The translations under genes were made by a program, and so were the position numbers. A stretch of DNA of 15,059 bases from Dehalococcoidia bacterium (GTDB taxonomy: Bacteria; Chloroflexota; Dehalococcoidia; GIF9; AB-539-J10): assembly GCA_030606765.1 (NCBI GenBank), contig JAUWFX010000022.1:1-15059 (forward strand), read 5' to 3'. The notes beneath the pieces are model-generated. The model had not been told where the DNA came from. It did not search any database and worked only from the letters and a program-made list of their open reading frames with translations. Each line of letters starts with the position of its first letter. Positions within the stretch are counted from its first letter, which is position 1. Shown in pieces: positions 1-7,751 of the stretch.

Positions 1-330
1 CAGGTGAGCGGTGTGACAGTTCTGGCTGCTAAGGTGCCAGCATTGACCATGCCTATCCTCAGGGAAATGGGCGATATATTGCGAGACAAGCTAAAGAGCG
101 CCATAGTGGTTTTGGCTACAGTTTATGACGGTAAGCCTAACTTTTTGGCTATGGTGACTCCTGACCTGATAGCTAAGGGGTTTCATGCCGGCGATATTAT
201 TAATCAAGTAGCCAAGGTTACCGATGGGGGGGGTGGTGGCAAGGCTGCTATGGCTCAAGCCGGCGGAAAAGACGCCGCCAAGATTGACGAAGCCCTGAAA
301 TTAGTTCATAAACTGATTCAAAAGGTTTGA
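1..330 (+). CDS. alaS: Alanine--tRNA ligase, C-terminal part (5' truncated)
   Basis: The frame is open from base 1, so the gene begins upstream of the window; only about 109 C-terminal residues are present. They match the DHHA1 domain that ends bacterial AlaRS: a region ending in a glycine-rich loop (GGGGGKAAMAQAGG) followed by an amphipathic helix (KIDEALKLVHKLIQKV). In AlaRS this C-terminal region aids dimerisation and tRNA contact, while the aminoacylation and editing domains lie upstream and cannot be seen here. The stop codon is one base before the ruvX ATG, which suggests co-transcription. A free-standing DHHA1 protein is possible in principle, but the alaS-ruvX adjacency common in bacteria favours alaS. 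Confidence 0.93.
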   Translation, partial: QVSGVTVLAAKVPALTMPILREMGDILRDKLKSAIVVLATVYDGKPNFLAMVTPDLIAKGFHAGDIINQVAKVTDGGGGGKAAMAQAGGKDAAKIDEALKLVHKLIQKV

Positions 331-331
331 T

Positions 332-814
332 ATGCGCAGCTTGGGGCTAGATATCGGAGACAAGAGAACCGGGGTGGCCATAAGCGACCCCCAGGGAATT
401 TTGGCGACCCCCTTAACCGTGCTAGTCAGTAAAGACGAAGATGCCCTTATAAATGAGATTCTCAAGCTTGTGGAGCAATATAAGGCAGAGTGCATTGTAG
501 TTGGCTTGCCTCGCCGCTTAAACGGCGAGCTGGGAAAGCAAGCTGGTAAGGTAACAGCTTTCGCTGACAAATTGTCATGGCGAGCGAAGCAAAGCAATCT
601 CAACCAACTTGATGTACAACTATGGGATGAACGATTCTCTACCAAAGCTGCCGAGCGCTTGAAGACGAAGGCTGGTGGCAAGGGAAGTAAACTGCGCTCC
701 AGGGCAAAAAGAGGAGCCAAAAATCACAGCTTTTCGGTTAAAGCCGAGGTAGATGCCGTAGCGGCGGCATTTATCCTGCAGGGTTTTCTGGATAGTCACC
801 GCCCCGAGCAATAG
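332..814 (+). CDS. ruvX: RuvX/YqgF family RNase H-fold nuclease (pre-16S rRNA processing)
   Basis: The 160-residue protein starts MRSLGLDIGDKRTGVAISDP, with the first acidic RNase H-fold strand at residues 7-16. It continues with the typical VVGLPRRLNGE segment, the LWDERFST motif and a C-terminal acidic position in EVDAVAAAFILQGFLD. YqgF acts in 5' maturation of 16S rRNA, and RuvX homologues are proposed Holliday-junction resolvases. It is longer than the usual 135-150 residues. One extra stretch (about residues 81-89) is encoded by a short palindromic repeat, and another basic stretch (about residues 113-130, rich in K and R) follows the DER motif. The ATG is one base after the alaS stop, with an AAAGG motif ahead of it. 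Confidence 0.93.
   Translation: MRSLGLDIGDKRTGVAISDPQGILATPLTVLVSKDEDALINEILKLVEQYKAECIVVGLPRRLNGELGKQAGKVTAFADKLSWRAKQSNLNQLDVQLWDERFSTKAAERLKTKAGGKGSKLRSRAKRGAKNHSFSVKAEVDAVAAAFILQGFLDSHRPEQ
574..601 (+). repeat. Dispersed palindromic-type repeat embedded in ruvX
   Basis: The 28 bases from GTCATGGCGAGCGAAG to GCAATCTC closely resemble a short dispersed repeat I know from many bacterial genomes, including Chloroflexota (of the form GTCATTGCGAGCGAAGC followed by GAAGCAATCTC). It is read in frame as SWRAKQSNL and sits in the loop between the AFADKL helix and the VQLWDER strand. YqgF relatives are about six residues shorter there. Identity with a genome-wide repeat family is recalled, not searched. 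Confidence 0.6.
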
Positions 815-830
815 CGAAGGATCTTAAGCG

Positions 831-1721
831 ATGTCGAGATACATAGGTCTCATCGGTCATCCCCTCAAGCATTCTATCTCTCCTTATTTCCAGCAGGTGG
901 CTCTGGATTATTATCGACTTGATATTCGCTATGAGGCCTGGGAGACAGACCCCGCCCAACTTCGGGATATAGTGAATAATTTAAGAAAACCTCAAAATAT
1001 TGGAGCTAACGTAACCGTGCCCTATAAAGAGACAGTTTTACCTTTATTAGATGAAGTTGATGACCTGGCAAATTCGATCGGTGCTGTCAATACCATAGTC
1101 AAAAAAGATGACAGGCTTGTGGGTTTTAATACTGACGCCTATGGTTTTATCGAGGCGCTGGGCAAAGAAGGCCACTTTACCCCTCAACAAAAGCGGGTGG
1201 TCGTCCTGGGTGCTGGTGGAGTGGCTAGGGCAGTGAGTTTTGCCTTAGTGGAAAGGAAGGTAGCCTCACTGGCTGTTACTGATGGTATCTTTGAGCGAGC
1301 CAGGGCATTAGCAGAAAATTTGCTGAGGTACACCAAAGGAGATTCATCAAGCTCGAAGGATTTGGAGCCAGATGTTACTGCCTTTCAGTGGCAGAATCTA
1401 AGCTCGGCCGGAACTTTTGACAACTGCGATTTAATAGTCCATTGCACTACAGTAGGGATGAAGGACAGCTCACAAGAAGGACAATCACCTTTGAGTCTCG
1501 AAGTGATTCCTAAAGGAGTTTTAGTATATGACGTGGTATATAACCCCTGGCTAACACCCTTGTTAAGGCTAGCACAAAAAGCCGGGGCCAATATACTCGG
1601 CGGCCTACCTATGTTAGTATATCAAGGAGCGGCTTCCTTCAAGCTATGGACAGGAAGGAAAGCTCCAGTTGACATAATGCTTGATAAGGCTAAGGCAATA
1701 ATGACAGGAGGAAAACACTGA
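831..1721 (+). CDS. aroE: Shikimate dehydrogenase (NADP+)
   Basis: This 296-residue protein reduces 3-dehydroshikimate to shikimate in the cytoplasm. Substrate-domain motifs are GHPLKHSISP (residues 9-18), GANVTVPYKE with catalytic Lys66, GAVNTI, and NTDAYGF with catalytic Asp102. The NADP-binding part has GAGGVARA from about residue 127, then CTTVGM, VYDVVYNPWLTPLL and GGLPMLVYQGAASFKLWTG. It is slightly longer than the usual 270-285 residues because of a serine-rich insert (DSSSSKD) in the nucleotide-binding domain. A GAAGGATC ribosome-binding motif at about 815-822 supports the ATG. The 16-nt gap to ruvX and the overlap with sppA place it inside the operon. Confidence 0.97.
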   Translation: MSRYIGLIGHPLKHSISPYFQQVALDYYRLDIRYEAWETDPAQLRDIVNNLRKPQNIGANVTVPYKETVLPLLDEVDDLANSIGAVNTIVKKDDRLVGFNTDAYGFIEALGKEGHFTPQQKRVVVLGAGGVARAVSFALVERKVASLAVTDGIFERARALAENLLRYTKGDSSSSKDLEPDVTAFQWQNLSSAGTFDNCDLIVHCTTVGMKDSSQEGQSPLSLEVIPKGVLVYDVVYNPWLTPLLRLAQKAGANILGGLPMLVYQGAASFKLWTGRKAPVDIMLDKAKAIMTGGKH

Positions 1722-2650
1722 AGAAAAAGAGGGCAATCATCATTGGCGTGAGCATAGTATTGCTTGTGGCAATACTGGTTGTGGTTCTAGTTCTCGTTGT
1801 CCCCAGCAGACCATCGGTAGGTAAAATTGCTGTAATCTCACTGAGTGGGACTATTACCACCGAAAGCTCTTCATTGTTCTCCGGCTCAACCATTACCCCG
1901 GAGTTGGTGAGAGATTACTTAACGAAAGTGGAGAAAGATAAGGCAGTCAAGGCGATTGTTTTCCGTATAGAGAGCCCTGGCGGTGAGATAGCGCCTAGCC
2001 AGGAAATCCTGTGGGAGATAGAAAGAGTTAAGGAGACAAAACCCATTGTGGTAAGCATGGGGGGCACGGCTGCTTCAGGCGGTTACTATATCTCAACCCA
2101 GGCGGATAGGATTGTTGCCCTTCCTACGACAATGACGGGGAGCATTGGAGTTATCTCTCAAGTAATAAACATAGAGGGGCTTTTGGAAAAGCTGGGTATC
2201 CAGATAGAAACCTTCAAGGGCGGCAAGTATAAGGACATGTATCGGGGATTCAGGGAGATGACGCCGGAGGAGGAGGAAATCATGCAGGGAATGGTCGACG
2301 AGTATTACGAGCAGTTTATCGATGTGGTGGCTGAAGGGAGGGAGCTAAGCAGGGAAGAGGTCAGAAGTTTGGCTACGGGGCAAATTTACACTGGTACCGA
2401 AGCCAAAGAGTTGGGCCTGGTTGATGAGCTGGGTGGGCTGGATACAGCCATAAATTTGGCAGCAGAACTGGCTGGCATCGAAGCTCCAACGGTGGAGTAT
2501 TATCAACCACCTAAACTAACACTATGGTCGCTGTTGGGATTTGCCAATGCTATTCAGGTGAGGTTATCGGGGTTGAGCGCGCAAGATATAATTTTATTGG
2601 AAATCTTAAGCCATAACTATCCTCAACCTCTATTTCTATATCAAAGCTGA
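1718..2650 (+). CDS. sppA: Signal peptide peptidase SppA (36K type, peptidase family S49), probable CTG start
   Basis: Membrane-anchored serine protease that degrades cleaved signal peptides. After an N-terminal membrane segment (IVLLVAILVVVLVLVV) come the S49 motifs: IVFRIESPGG, the nucleophile Ser120 in TAASGGYY, and the general-base Lys172 in GGKYKD. The spacing of 52 residues between them fits a Ser/Lys dyad. I place the start at CTG 1718: it lies 6 nt after a GGAGG at 1707-1711, overlaps the aroE stop as CTGA, and adds the basic n-region (M)KKKRAIIIG expected before a signal anchor. The alternative GTG at 1748 has no good ribosome site and would remove all the positive charges. With CTG the protein is 310 residues. 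Confidence 0.9.
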   Translation: MKKKRAIIIGVSIVLLVAILVVVLVLVVPSRPSVGKIAVISLSGTITTESSSLFSGSTITPELVRDYLTKVEKDKAVKAIVFRIESPGGEIAPSQEILWEIERVKETKPIVVSMGGTAASGGYYISTQADRIVALPTTMTGSIGVISQVINIEGLLEKLGIQIETFKGGKYKDMYRGFREMTPEEEEIMQGMVDEYYEQFIDVVAEGRELSREEVRSLATGQIYTGTEAKELGLVDELGGLDTAINLAAELAGIEAPTVEYYQPPKLTLWSLLGFANAIQVRLSGLSAQDIILLEILSHNYPQPLFLYQS

Positions 2651-3819
2651 TGGGACAATTACGCTTTCTTACCGCTGGAGAATCCCACGGAAGGGGGTTA
2701 GTAGCCATAGTGGAAGGGATGGTGGCTAACCTTCCCCTGGAAGAGGGGTATATCAATAAGGAACTCAAGCGTCGCCAGCAGGGCCACGGGCGTGGTCCCC
2801 GCATGAAGATTGAAGAGGATAAGGCGGAAATTATGGCCGGTGTTCGCTACGGGCTCACCACAGGTAGCCCCATCGCATTCTTTATCACCAACCGGGATTG
2901 GCAAAACTGGCAGGAACAGTTAAGCGTTTCTCCGGTAGAGAAAGAAGTCGAGCCTGTAACCTGTCCCCGCCCGGGACATGCCGACCTGGCCGGAGTGACT
3001 AAATACGGTCTCGATGATATCAGGCCGGTTATGGAAAGAGCCAGTGCCCGGGAAACAGCCGCCAGAGTAGCTGTCGGAGCTATAGCCCGAAGCTTTTTAG
3101 AGGAGTTGGGCGTTGCTATTCATAGCCACACTATGGCAGTTGGGCGACATCACTGGGAACAAGGCGAAACAAGCTCTATAGATTGGCAGCAAGTAGAAGC
3201 CTCACCAGTCCGTTGTGCCCATGCCGAACTAGAAAAGGCGATGATGGCAGCCATTGATGAGGCTAAAGTTAGTGGGGACACGTTGGGTGGTATTTTTGAA
3301 GTGGTTGCTACTGGTATCCCCATCGGCCTAGGCAGCTATGCTAGCTGGGACCGCCGTCTCGATGGCAGGATTGCTCAAGCGATAATGAGCATCAATGCCG
3401 TGAAAGGGGTGGAAATCGGAGCAGGATTTGCTTTAGCAGGGCTTAAAGGCTCACAAGCTCACGACGTTATCGAACCCGGTCCCCGTAGCAAAGCGAAGGG
3501 GCTTCCCTGGCGACATGTCACTAACCGTGCCGGGGGCATCGAAGGTGGCATAAGCAATGGCGAGGACATAATAGTCAGAGCGGCAGTCAAACCCATTGCT
3601 ACCTTGGCCAGTCCTTTACCTTCTATAGACCTTCGCAGCGGTGAGAAGGCCAAAGCTCACTATGAACGCAGCGATATTTGTGTTGTCCCGGCCGCCGGAG
3701 TAATCGCTGAAGCCATGCTAGCCACTATCCTGGCTGATGCTTGCCTGGACAAATTCGGCGGTGATAACTTAAAAGAGACCCTGACGAATTATCGTAATTA
3801 TTTGAGCAACATATCTTAA
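2650..3819 (+). CDS. aroC: Chorismate synthase
   Basis: Catalyses the last shikimate-pathway step, EPSP to chorismate, with reduced FMN. The 389-residue protein has the N-terminal signature LRFLTAGESHGRGLVAIVEG, the RRQQGHGRGPRMKIEED segment, and GVRYGLTTGSPIAF. It also has RASARETAARVAVGAIAR (about residues 130-147), the GGIEGGISNGEDIIVRAAVKP segment and the C-terminal RSDICVVPAAGVIAEAM. Length is normal for the longer bacterial type. Its ATG shares one base with the sppA stop (TGATG), so translation is probably coupled. It is the last gene of the alaS-to-aroC run; a convergent gene follows after 68 nt in which I see no clear terminator. Confidence 0.98.
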   Translation: MGQLRFLTAGESHGRGLVAIVEGMVANLPLEEGYINKELKRRQQGHGRGPRMKIEEDKAEIMAGVRYGLTTGSPIAFFITNRDWQNWQEQLSVSPVEKEVEPVTCPRPGHADLAGVTKYGLDDIRPVMERASARETAARVAVGAIARSFLEELGVAIHSHTMAVGRHHWEQGETSSIDWQQVEASPVRCAHAELEKAMMAAIDEAKVSGDTLGGIFEVVATGIPIGLGSYASWDRRLDGRIAQAIMSINAVKGVEIGAGFALAGLKGSQAHDVIEPGPRSKAKGLPWRHVTNRAGGIEGGISNGEDIIVRAAVKPIATLASPLPSIDLRSGEKAKAHYERSDICVVPAAGVIAEAMLATILADACLDKFGGDNLKETLTNYRNYLSNIS

Positions 3820-3887
3820 TTGCTCGACCACAATCCCTGACAAATGAGGCGGTATTAGCAACACCGAAGAACTGTCAAGGGAAGTCT

Positions 3888-4526
3888 CTAGAGAGGGTAA
3901 TTCTGAAGGAAAGGATTTCCTCGTCGTTCATCGCCGATAGTGGTAGAAGGCCCATGGCCGGGATAGACAATGGTTTCATCAGGCAAGACCATAAGCTTTT
4001 CACGAATGCTCTTCATCAGACGTTCGTGGCTGCAACCGGGAAAGTCGGTCCTGCCAATGCCAAAATTAAATAAAGTATCACCGCTAAAGACCACTCCATG
4101 CCCTGAAAGAGAGAGCCCACCAGAACTATGTCCCGGGGTATAAAGGACTTCAAAGTGTAAGTCGCCGACATCTATGCGGTCACCGTCCTTGAGTAACCTA
4201 TCCGGCCGAGGGGGTGACTTAACAGGAGTGAGGCCGAGCGATGTTAGCATACGCATTGGGGCGGAAAATACAAAGCCTTTCTCGGCTTCATGAACGGCAA
4301 ACTGGGCATGGGTCTTTTCTTGTACCTCGCGAAGGGCACCGACATGGTCCATATGGGCATGGGTTATCACGATTAAGGATACGGATAATCCCGTTTGCAG
4401 CACCGTTCTCAAAATAGTCTCAGCTTCAGAACCGGGGTCAATAATCATCCCTTCCTTAGTGGAAGATGAACCGACAATATAGTAGTTGGTGGCGAAAGGA
4501 CCGACCGCTAGCATTTTTACAATCAT
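3888..4526 (-). CDS. MBL-fold metallo-hydrolase (glyoxalase II-like)
   Basis: A 212-residue metallo-beta-lactamase-fold protein. Metal ligands are visible: the HAHMDH motif (His56, His58, Asp60, His61), then TPGHSSGGLSL, FSGDTLF and the terminal YPGHG. The substrate is not determined by these motifs; hydroxyacylglutathione hydrolase-like thioesterases and persulfide dioxygenase-like enzymes share the pattern. I chose the ATG at 4526 because MIVKMLAVGPFATNYYIV is the usual family N-terminus. A longer frame opens at a GTG at 4574, but that codon adjoins a plausible -10 box (TATACT, minus strand, 4565-4570), so it may be promoter rather than coding. The gene lies 117 nt downstream of oppF on the same strand and converges with aroC. 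Confidence 0.85.
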   Translation of the reverse strand: MIVKMLAVGPFATNYYIVGSSSTKEGMIIDPGSEAETILRTVLQTGLSVSLIVITHAHMDHVGALREVQEKTHAQFAVHEAEKGFVFSAPMRMLTSLGLTPVKSPPRPDRLLKDGDRIDVGDLHFEVLYTPGHSSGGLSLSGHGVVFSGDTLFNFGIGRTDFPGCSHERLMKSIREKLMVLPDETIVYPGHGPSTTIGDERRGNPFLQNYPL

Positions 4527-4643
4527 TGCTCTTTTCTCTAGTAATCCTAGAGTTGAATCCGTGAAGTATAGCACGGGGCTCCATTGTGAGGAAAATCACT
4601 GGTAAATTAAGTAGATAAACAAGGCTGGAGAGGAGTTAGAGGT

Positions 4644-5690
4644 CTACAAAGAATGAAAGCAGGCAACGTAGTGGTCGTCGCCAACAGGCTCGAGCAGTGG
4701 CTCAAGTTCACGGCACTCTTGGCTGGCCCGAGAACATCTGGGGTGAAAGGTGCAGCCGGGCGGTGGATTGGCTGGACTGGGTACCTCACCGGGCAGGACA
4801 ATGCGACCTACCCTTCTCTGAGGGTCAGGGACCGGCGTTGACGCGACCAGGGACTGTGAATAGGGATGAAGTGGTTTATGAAATATTTCCTCAGGCTTTC
4901 CCATCTCCACTATTTTACCCAGGTACATCACAGCGATATAATCGCAGACACTCTCGGCAATCAAAAGTTCATGTGTGATGTAGAGATAAGTAAGACCAAA
5001 CTCACTTTTAAGCTCCTTCAAAAGGCTGAGGATCTGTGCTTGGACAGAGACATCCAGGGCAGAGGTCGGTTCGTCGAAGACAATGAACTCCGGTTTTATA
5101 GCCAAGGCACGAGCGATGGCGATGCGCTGGCGCTGACCTCCACTAAATTGATGGGGATAGCGGCTTAATTGCCCTGCGCTTAACCCAACCGTGTGTAACA
5201 GTTCCTCGACCGCTGTCTCCAGTGCCTGGCCGGAAAGGATTCGGTGTATCGTCAGCGGCTCAGCAACTATATTTCTTATCTTCATCCGCGGGTCAAGGGA
5301 TGTAAATGGGTCCTGGTGGACAAGCTGGGCACGGCGACGAAATAAGCGGACCCTGCTACCGGGAAAAGTCGCCAAATCATTCTCCTTTAGAAGAGAATTC
5401 AATTTACTATTTTTGCTGCCCAGTGACTCCAACTCTTCTATCTCTTTCTTCACCTTATCGGGGACATCAAAATAGATATGGCCGTCGGTTGGTTTCAAGA
5501 GACGGACAGCTGTCTTGGCCAGTGTCGTCTTGCCGCAGCCCGATTCGCCGACCAGCCCCAGCCACTGCCCCCGGTTAATCGTCAGGCTGACACCGTCCAC
5601 CGCTTTGACCGCTCCCACCGGTCTTCTAAGAACACCACCGACTATCGGGAAGTGTTTCTTCAGTTTCCTGATATCCATTAATGTATTCAT
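4644..5690 (-). CDS. oppF: Oligopeptide/dipeptide ABC transporter ATP-binding protein (OppF/DppF type)
   Basis: One of the two ATPase subunits of the peptide importer. Walker A GESGCGKT is at residues 48-55, the Q-loop glutamine at about 126 (VHQDPFTSLDP), signature FSGGQRQR at about 182, Walker B FIVFDEP at about 202, and the switch histidine in YITHEL. The C-terminal oligo_HPY extension has PANPPPGCTFHPRC and three further cysteine positions in the C-x5-C-x6-C-xn-C pattern; comparable cysteines bind a [4Fe-4S] cluster in recent permease structures. A charged insert (about residues 75-118, EIEELESLGSKNSKLNSLLK) separates Walker A from the Q-loop and makes the protein 348 residues. It starts 3 nt after oppD. 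ATG 5678 is an alternative start. Confidence 0.95.
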   Translation of the reverse strand: MNTLMDIRKLKKHFPIVGGVLRRPVGAVKAVDGVSLTINRGQWLGLVGESGCGKTTLAKTAVRLLKPTDGHIYFDVPDKVKKEIEELESLGSKNSKLNSLLKENDLATFPGSRVRLFRRRAQLVHQDPFTSLDPRMKIRNIVAEPLTIHRILSGQALETAVEELLHTVGLSAGQLSRYPHQFSGGQRQRIAIARALAIKPEFIVFDEPTSALDVSVQAQILSLLKELKSEFGLTYLYITHELLIAESVCDYIAVMYLGKIVEMGKPEEIFHKPLHPYSQSLVASTPVPDPQRRVGRIVLPGEVPSPANPPPGCTFHPRCSRASQECRELEPLLEPVGDDHYVACFHSL

Positions 5691-5693
5691 AGA

Positions 5694-6863
5694 TTAAACC
5701 TTAGACGAGAAAAGATGACAGGCCACCATATGGTCCTTGCTAATCTCTTTAAGTTTGGCTTTCTCTTGCTGGCATACCGGCGTGGCACTCGGGCACCGCG
5801 GATGAAAGCGACAACCCGACGGCGGGTTCAATGGGTCAGCCAGTGCCCCGGGAATAGTCCGAAGTTCCTTTCCCGGCATAGGCACGGAATCCAGTAGAGC
5901 CTTGGTATAAGGGTGTGATGGGTTGAGGAATAGCTCCTCAGCGCTGGCCACTTCGCAGACCCTTCCGGCGTACATAACCGCCACCCGGTCACAGACTTCG
6001 GATGCCACTCCCAGGTTATGAGTAATAAAAAGAACAGAGGCTCCCTTCTCCACTTTAATGCGCCGGAACAGTTCTAGCATCTGAGCTTGAATAGTGACAT
6101 CAAGGGAGGTAGTCGGCTCATCGGCGATGAGAAGCTTCGGAGAGCAGGCCAGCGCCATGGCAATCACCGCCCGCTGTTTCATACCCCCAGAGAGTTCGTG
6201 AGGGTAGTGAATGGCTACACGGGCCGCGTCGGGGATTTCCACATCTTTCAACATATCAACCGCCAGCAATTTGGATTCATTTTTTAGTCGCCAGAGAAGC
6301 CGCCTAAACAATGGGACATGGCTCAAGAAACGCGGCTCAAAGGGATTAGATTCCTGAGCTATCTTGTTGTAGAGCCTCCTCTGCCAGCGCCAGAAGGGCC
6401 TCTTGATGCTAGCGGCAAAGCCGTCTCCATCTCTGAGTAACCTATCTACTTGTTCATTTGCCCGCTTACCCAATTCGCGGCGCCGGTGAAGCAAGTAGAC
6501 TTCGGAGATTTGGTCACCGATGGTATAGACGGGATTCAAGGCAGCCCCTGGCTCCTGGAAGACCATGGATATCTTGTTGCCGCGAATTGACCTCAGCTTA
6601 TCCTCGCTCAATTTCAGCAGGTCAAGTTCGCGGCGTAGACCTGTGTCGAAGAAGACGATGCTCCCAGACTCTATCTTACCCGGGTAGGGGATAAGGCGAA
6701 GGATGGCCAAGGCAGTCATCGTCTTTCCCGAACCGGTTTCGCCCACTATCCCGAGCGTCTCTTGCTGCCTGATGTCCAGGTCCAGGTCATCGATGGCGTG
6801 GACGACACCTTCATAAGTGTAGAATCTGACCGAGAGGTCTCTTATCCTGATAAGGTCTTCCAT
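5694..6863 (-). CDS. oppD: Oligopeptide/dipeptide ABC transporter ATP-binding protein (OppD/DppD type)
   Basis: Second ATPase subunit of the importer, 389 residues. Walker A GETGSGKT is at residues 41-48, the Q-loop at about 103 (VFQEPGAALNP), signature LSGGMKQR at about 224, Walker B LLIADEP at about 244 and the switch region LFITHNL. The end carries an oligo_HPY domain (LNPPSGCRFHPRC) with the same four-cysteine pattern as OppF. Typical OppD is about 320-340 residues. The excess is a basic, tryptophan- and arginine-rich insert at about residues 124-205 (for example KRPFWRWQRRLYNK and LFRRLLWRLKN), between the Q-loop and the signature. That lies in the helical domain, which normally contacts the permease coupling helices. 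The ATG directly follows the oppC stop. Confidence 0.95.
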   Translation of the reverse strand: MEDLIRIRDLSVRFYTYEGVVHAIDDLDLDIRQQETLGIVGETGSGKTMTALAILRLIPYPGKIESGSIVFFDTGLRRELDLLKLSEDKLRSIRGNKISMVFQEPGAALNPVYTIGDQISEVYLLHRRRELGKRANEQVDRLLRDGDGFAASIKRPFWRWQRRLYNKIAQESNPFEPRFLSHVPLFRRLLWRLKNESKLLAVDMLKDVEIPDAARVAIHYPHELSGGMKQRAVIAMALACSPKLLIADEPTTSLDVTIQAQMLELFRRIKVEKGASVLFITHNLGVASEVCDRVAVMYAGRVCEVASAEELFLNPSHPYTKALLDSVPMPGKELRTIPGALADPLNPPSGCRFHPRCPSATPVCQQEKAKLKEISKDHMVACHLFSSKV

Positions 6864-7751
6864 CTAGTGCCTCGCCAACCTGGGATCAAGAATATCCCTG
6901 AAGGCATCGCCAAGAAGATTCCAGCCCAGCACAAAGAAGAGCATGCACAGGCCGGGAATAGTCACTACGTACCAGTACTTCAACGGGTTACCCGGTGGCC
7001 CTACGATCCAGTTACGAGCGAATGAAGTCAGCTGCCCCCAGTCGGCGTAGCCTTCAGGGGCGCCCAGGCCCAGAAAGCTCAGTGCTGCCGCTGCCAGGAC
7101 CACCGCCCCTATGTCCAGTGAAGCCATAATAAGTGTGGGATAGATGGCGTTGGGCAGCGCATGGCGGATTATAACCCTGAAGTTTGAGGCACCGATGCCG
7201 CGAGAAGCCTCGATGTAGTCCTCCTCGCGCACCTGTAGTATGTCGCCGCGGATCAGCCGCGCATAGGAAGGCCAGGACACCGCGATAAGAGCGATCATAA
7301 CGCTCCTCAGGCTGGGCCCAAGGGCAGCCACGATTGCCATGGCCAGAATGAGAACCGGGAAGGCCAGGAAGATATCGGTGATGCGCATGATAACCTCATC
7401 GATAACCCCACCGAAGTAGCCAGCCAGGCTGCCCAATACAATCCCTACGGCAAGCACAACGCCTATCACCACCAGGCCCACGCGAAATGCAGTGCGGGTG
7501 CCCCAGATAACCCCGTAGAAAATATCGTACTGTCCCTCGGTTGTGCCAAAGATATGCTCCTCGCTGGGAAGTTGTGGTGTCGCCGAGTAACCGTCGCGGG
7601 GTATCATATAGTTATCCCTATGGCCCTCCGGCGGTGGCGCTATAAGGGGCGCGAAGATAGCGATGAAGGCAAAGATGGTGATGATTATGATTCCAGCCAG
7701 CGAAAGCGGGTTCCTGACAAGCTGCCGCGCCATAAATTTCCAGTCGGTCAC
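6864..7751 (-). CDS. oppC: Peptide ABC transporter permease (OppC/DppC type)
   Basis: A 295-residue inner-membrane permease with an N-terminal membrane helix (LAGIIIITIFAFIAIFAPLI), a periplasmic loop, then the binding-protein-dependent transport domain. Visible are hydrophobic segments such as VGLVVIGVVLAVGIVLGSLA and the cytoplasmic EAA loop YIEASRGIGASNFRVIIRHA, which contacts the ATPases. The C-terminus GWNLLGDAFRDILDPRL is typical of the OppC/DppC group. The start is GTG, overlapping the oppB stop by four bases (GTGA), so translation is probably coupled. It pairs with OppB to form the translocation channel. Confidence 0.95.
   Translation of the reverse strand: MTDWKFMARQLVRNPLSLAGIIIITIFAFIAIFAPLIAPPPEGHRDNYMIPRDGYSATPQLPSEEHIFGTTEGQYDIFYGVIWGTRTAFRVGLVVIGVVLAVGIVLGSLAGYFGGVIDEVIMRITDIFLAFPVLILAMAIVAALGPSLRSVMIALIAVSWPSYARLIRGDILQVREEDYIEASRGIGASNFRVIIRHALPNAIYPTLIMASLDIGAVVLAAAALSFLGLGAPEGYADWGQLTSFARNWIVGPPGNPLKYWYVVTIPGLCMLFFVLGWNLLGDAFRDILDPRLARH

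Noticed and set aside
301..720. Long minus-strand open frame opposite ruvX
   Set aside because: It lies antisense to a well-supported gene and its translation has no recognisable family features.
1748..1750. GTG at 1748 as the sppA start
   Set aside because: It has no ribosome site at proper distance and removes the basic residues before the membrane anchor.
4527..4574. Longer N-terminus for the MBL-fold hydrolase
   Set aside because: The extra residues are atypical of the family, and the GTG start adjoins a likely -10 box.
4653..5697. Several plus-strand open frames opposite oppF
   Set aside because: They are shadows of the conserved ATPase gene; none has family motifs or a convincing ribosome site.
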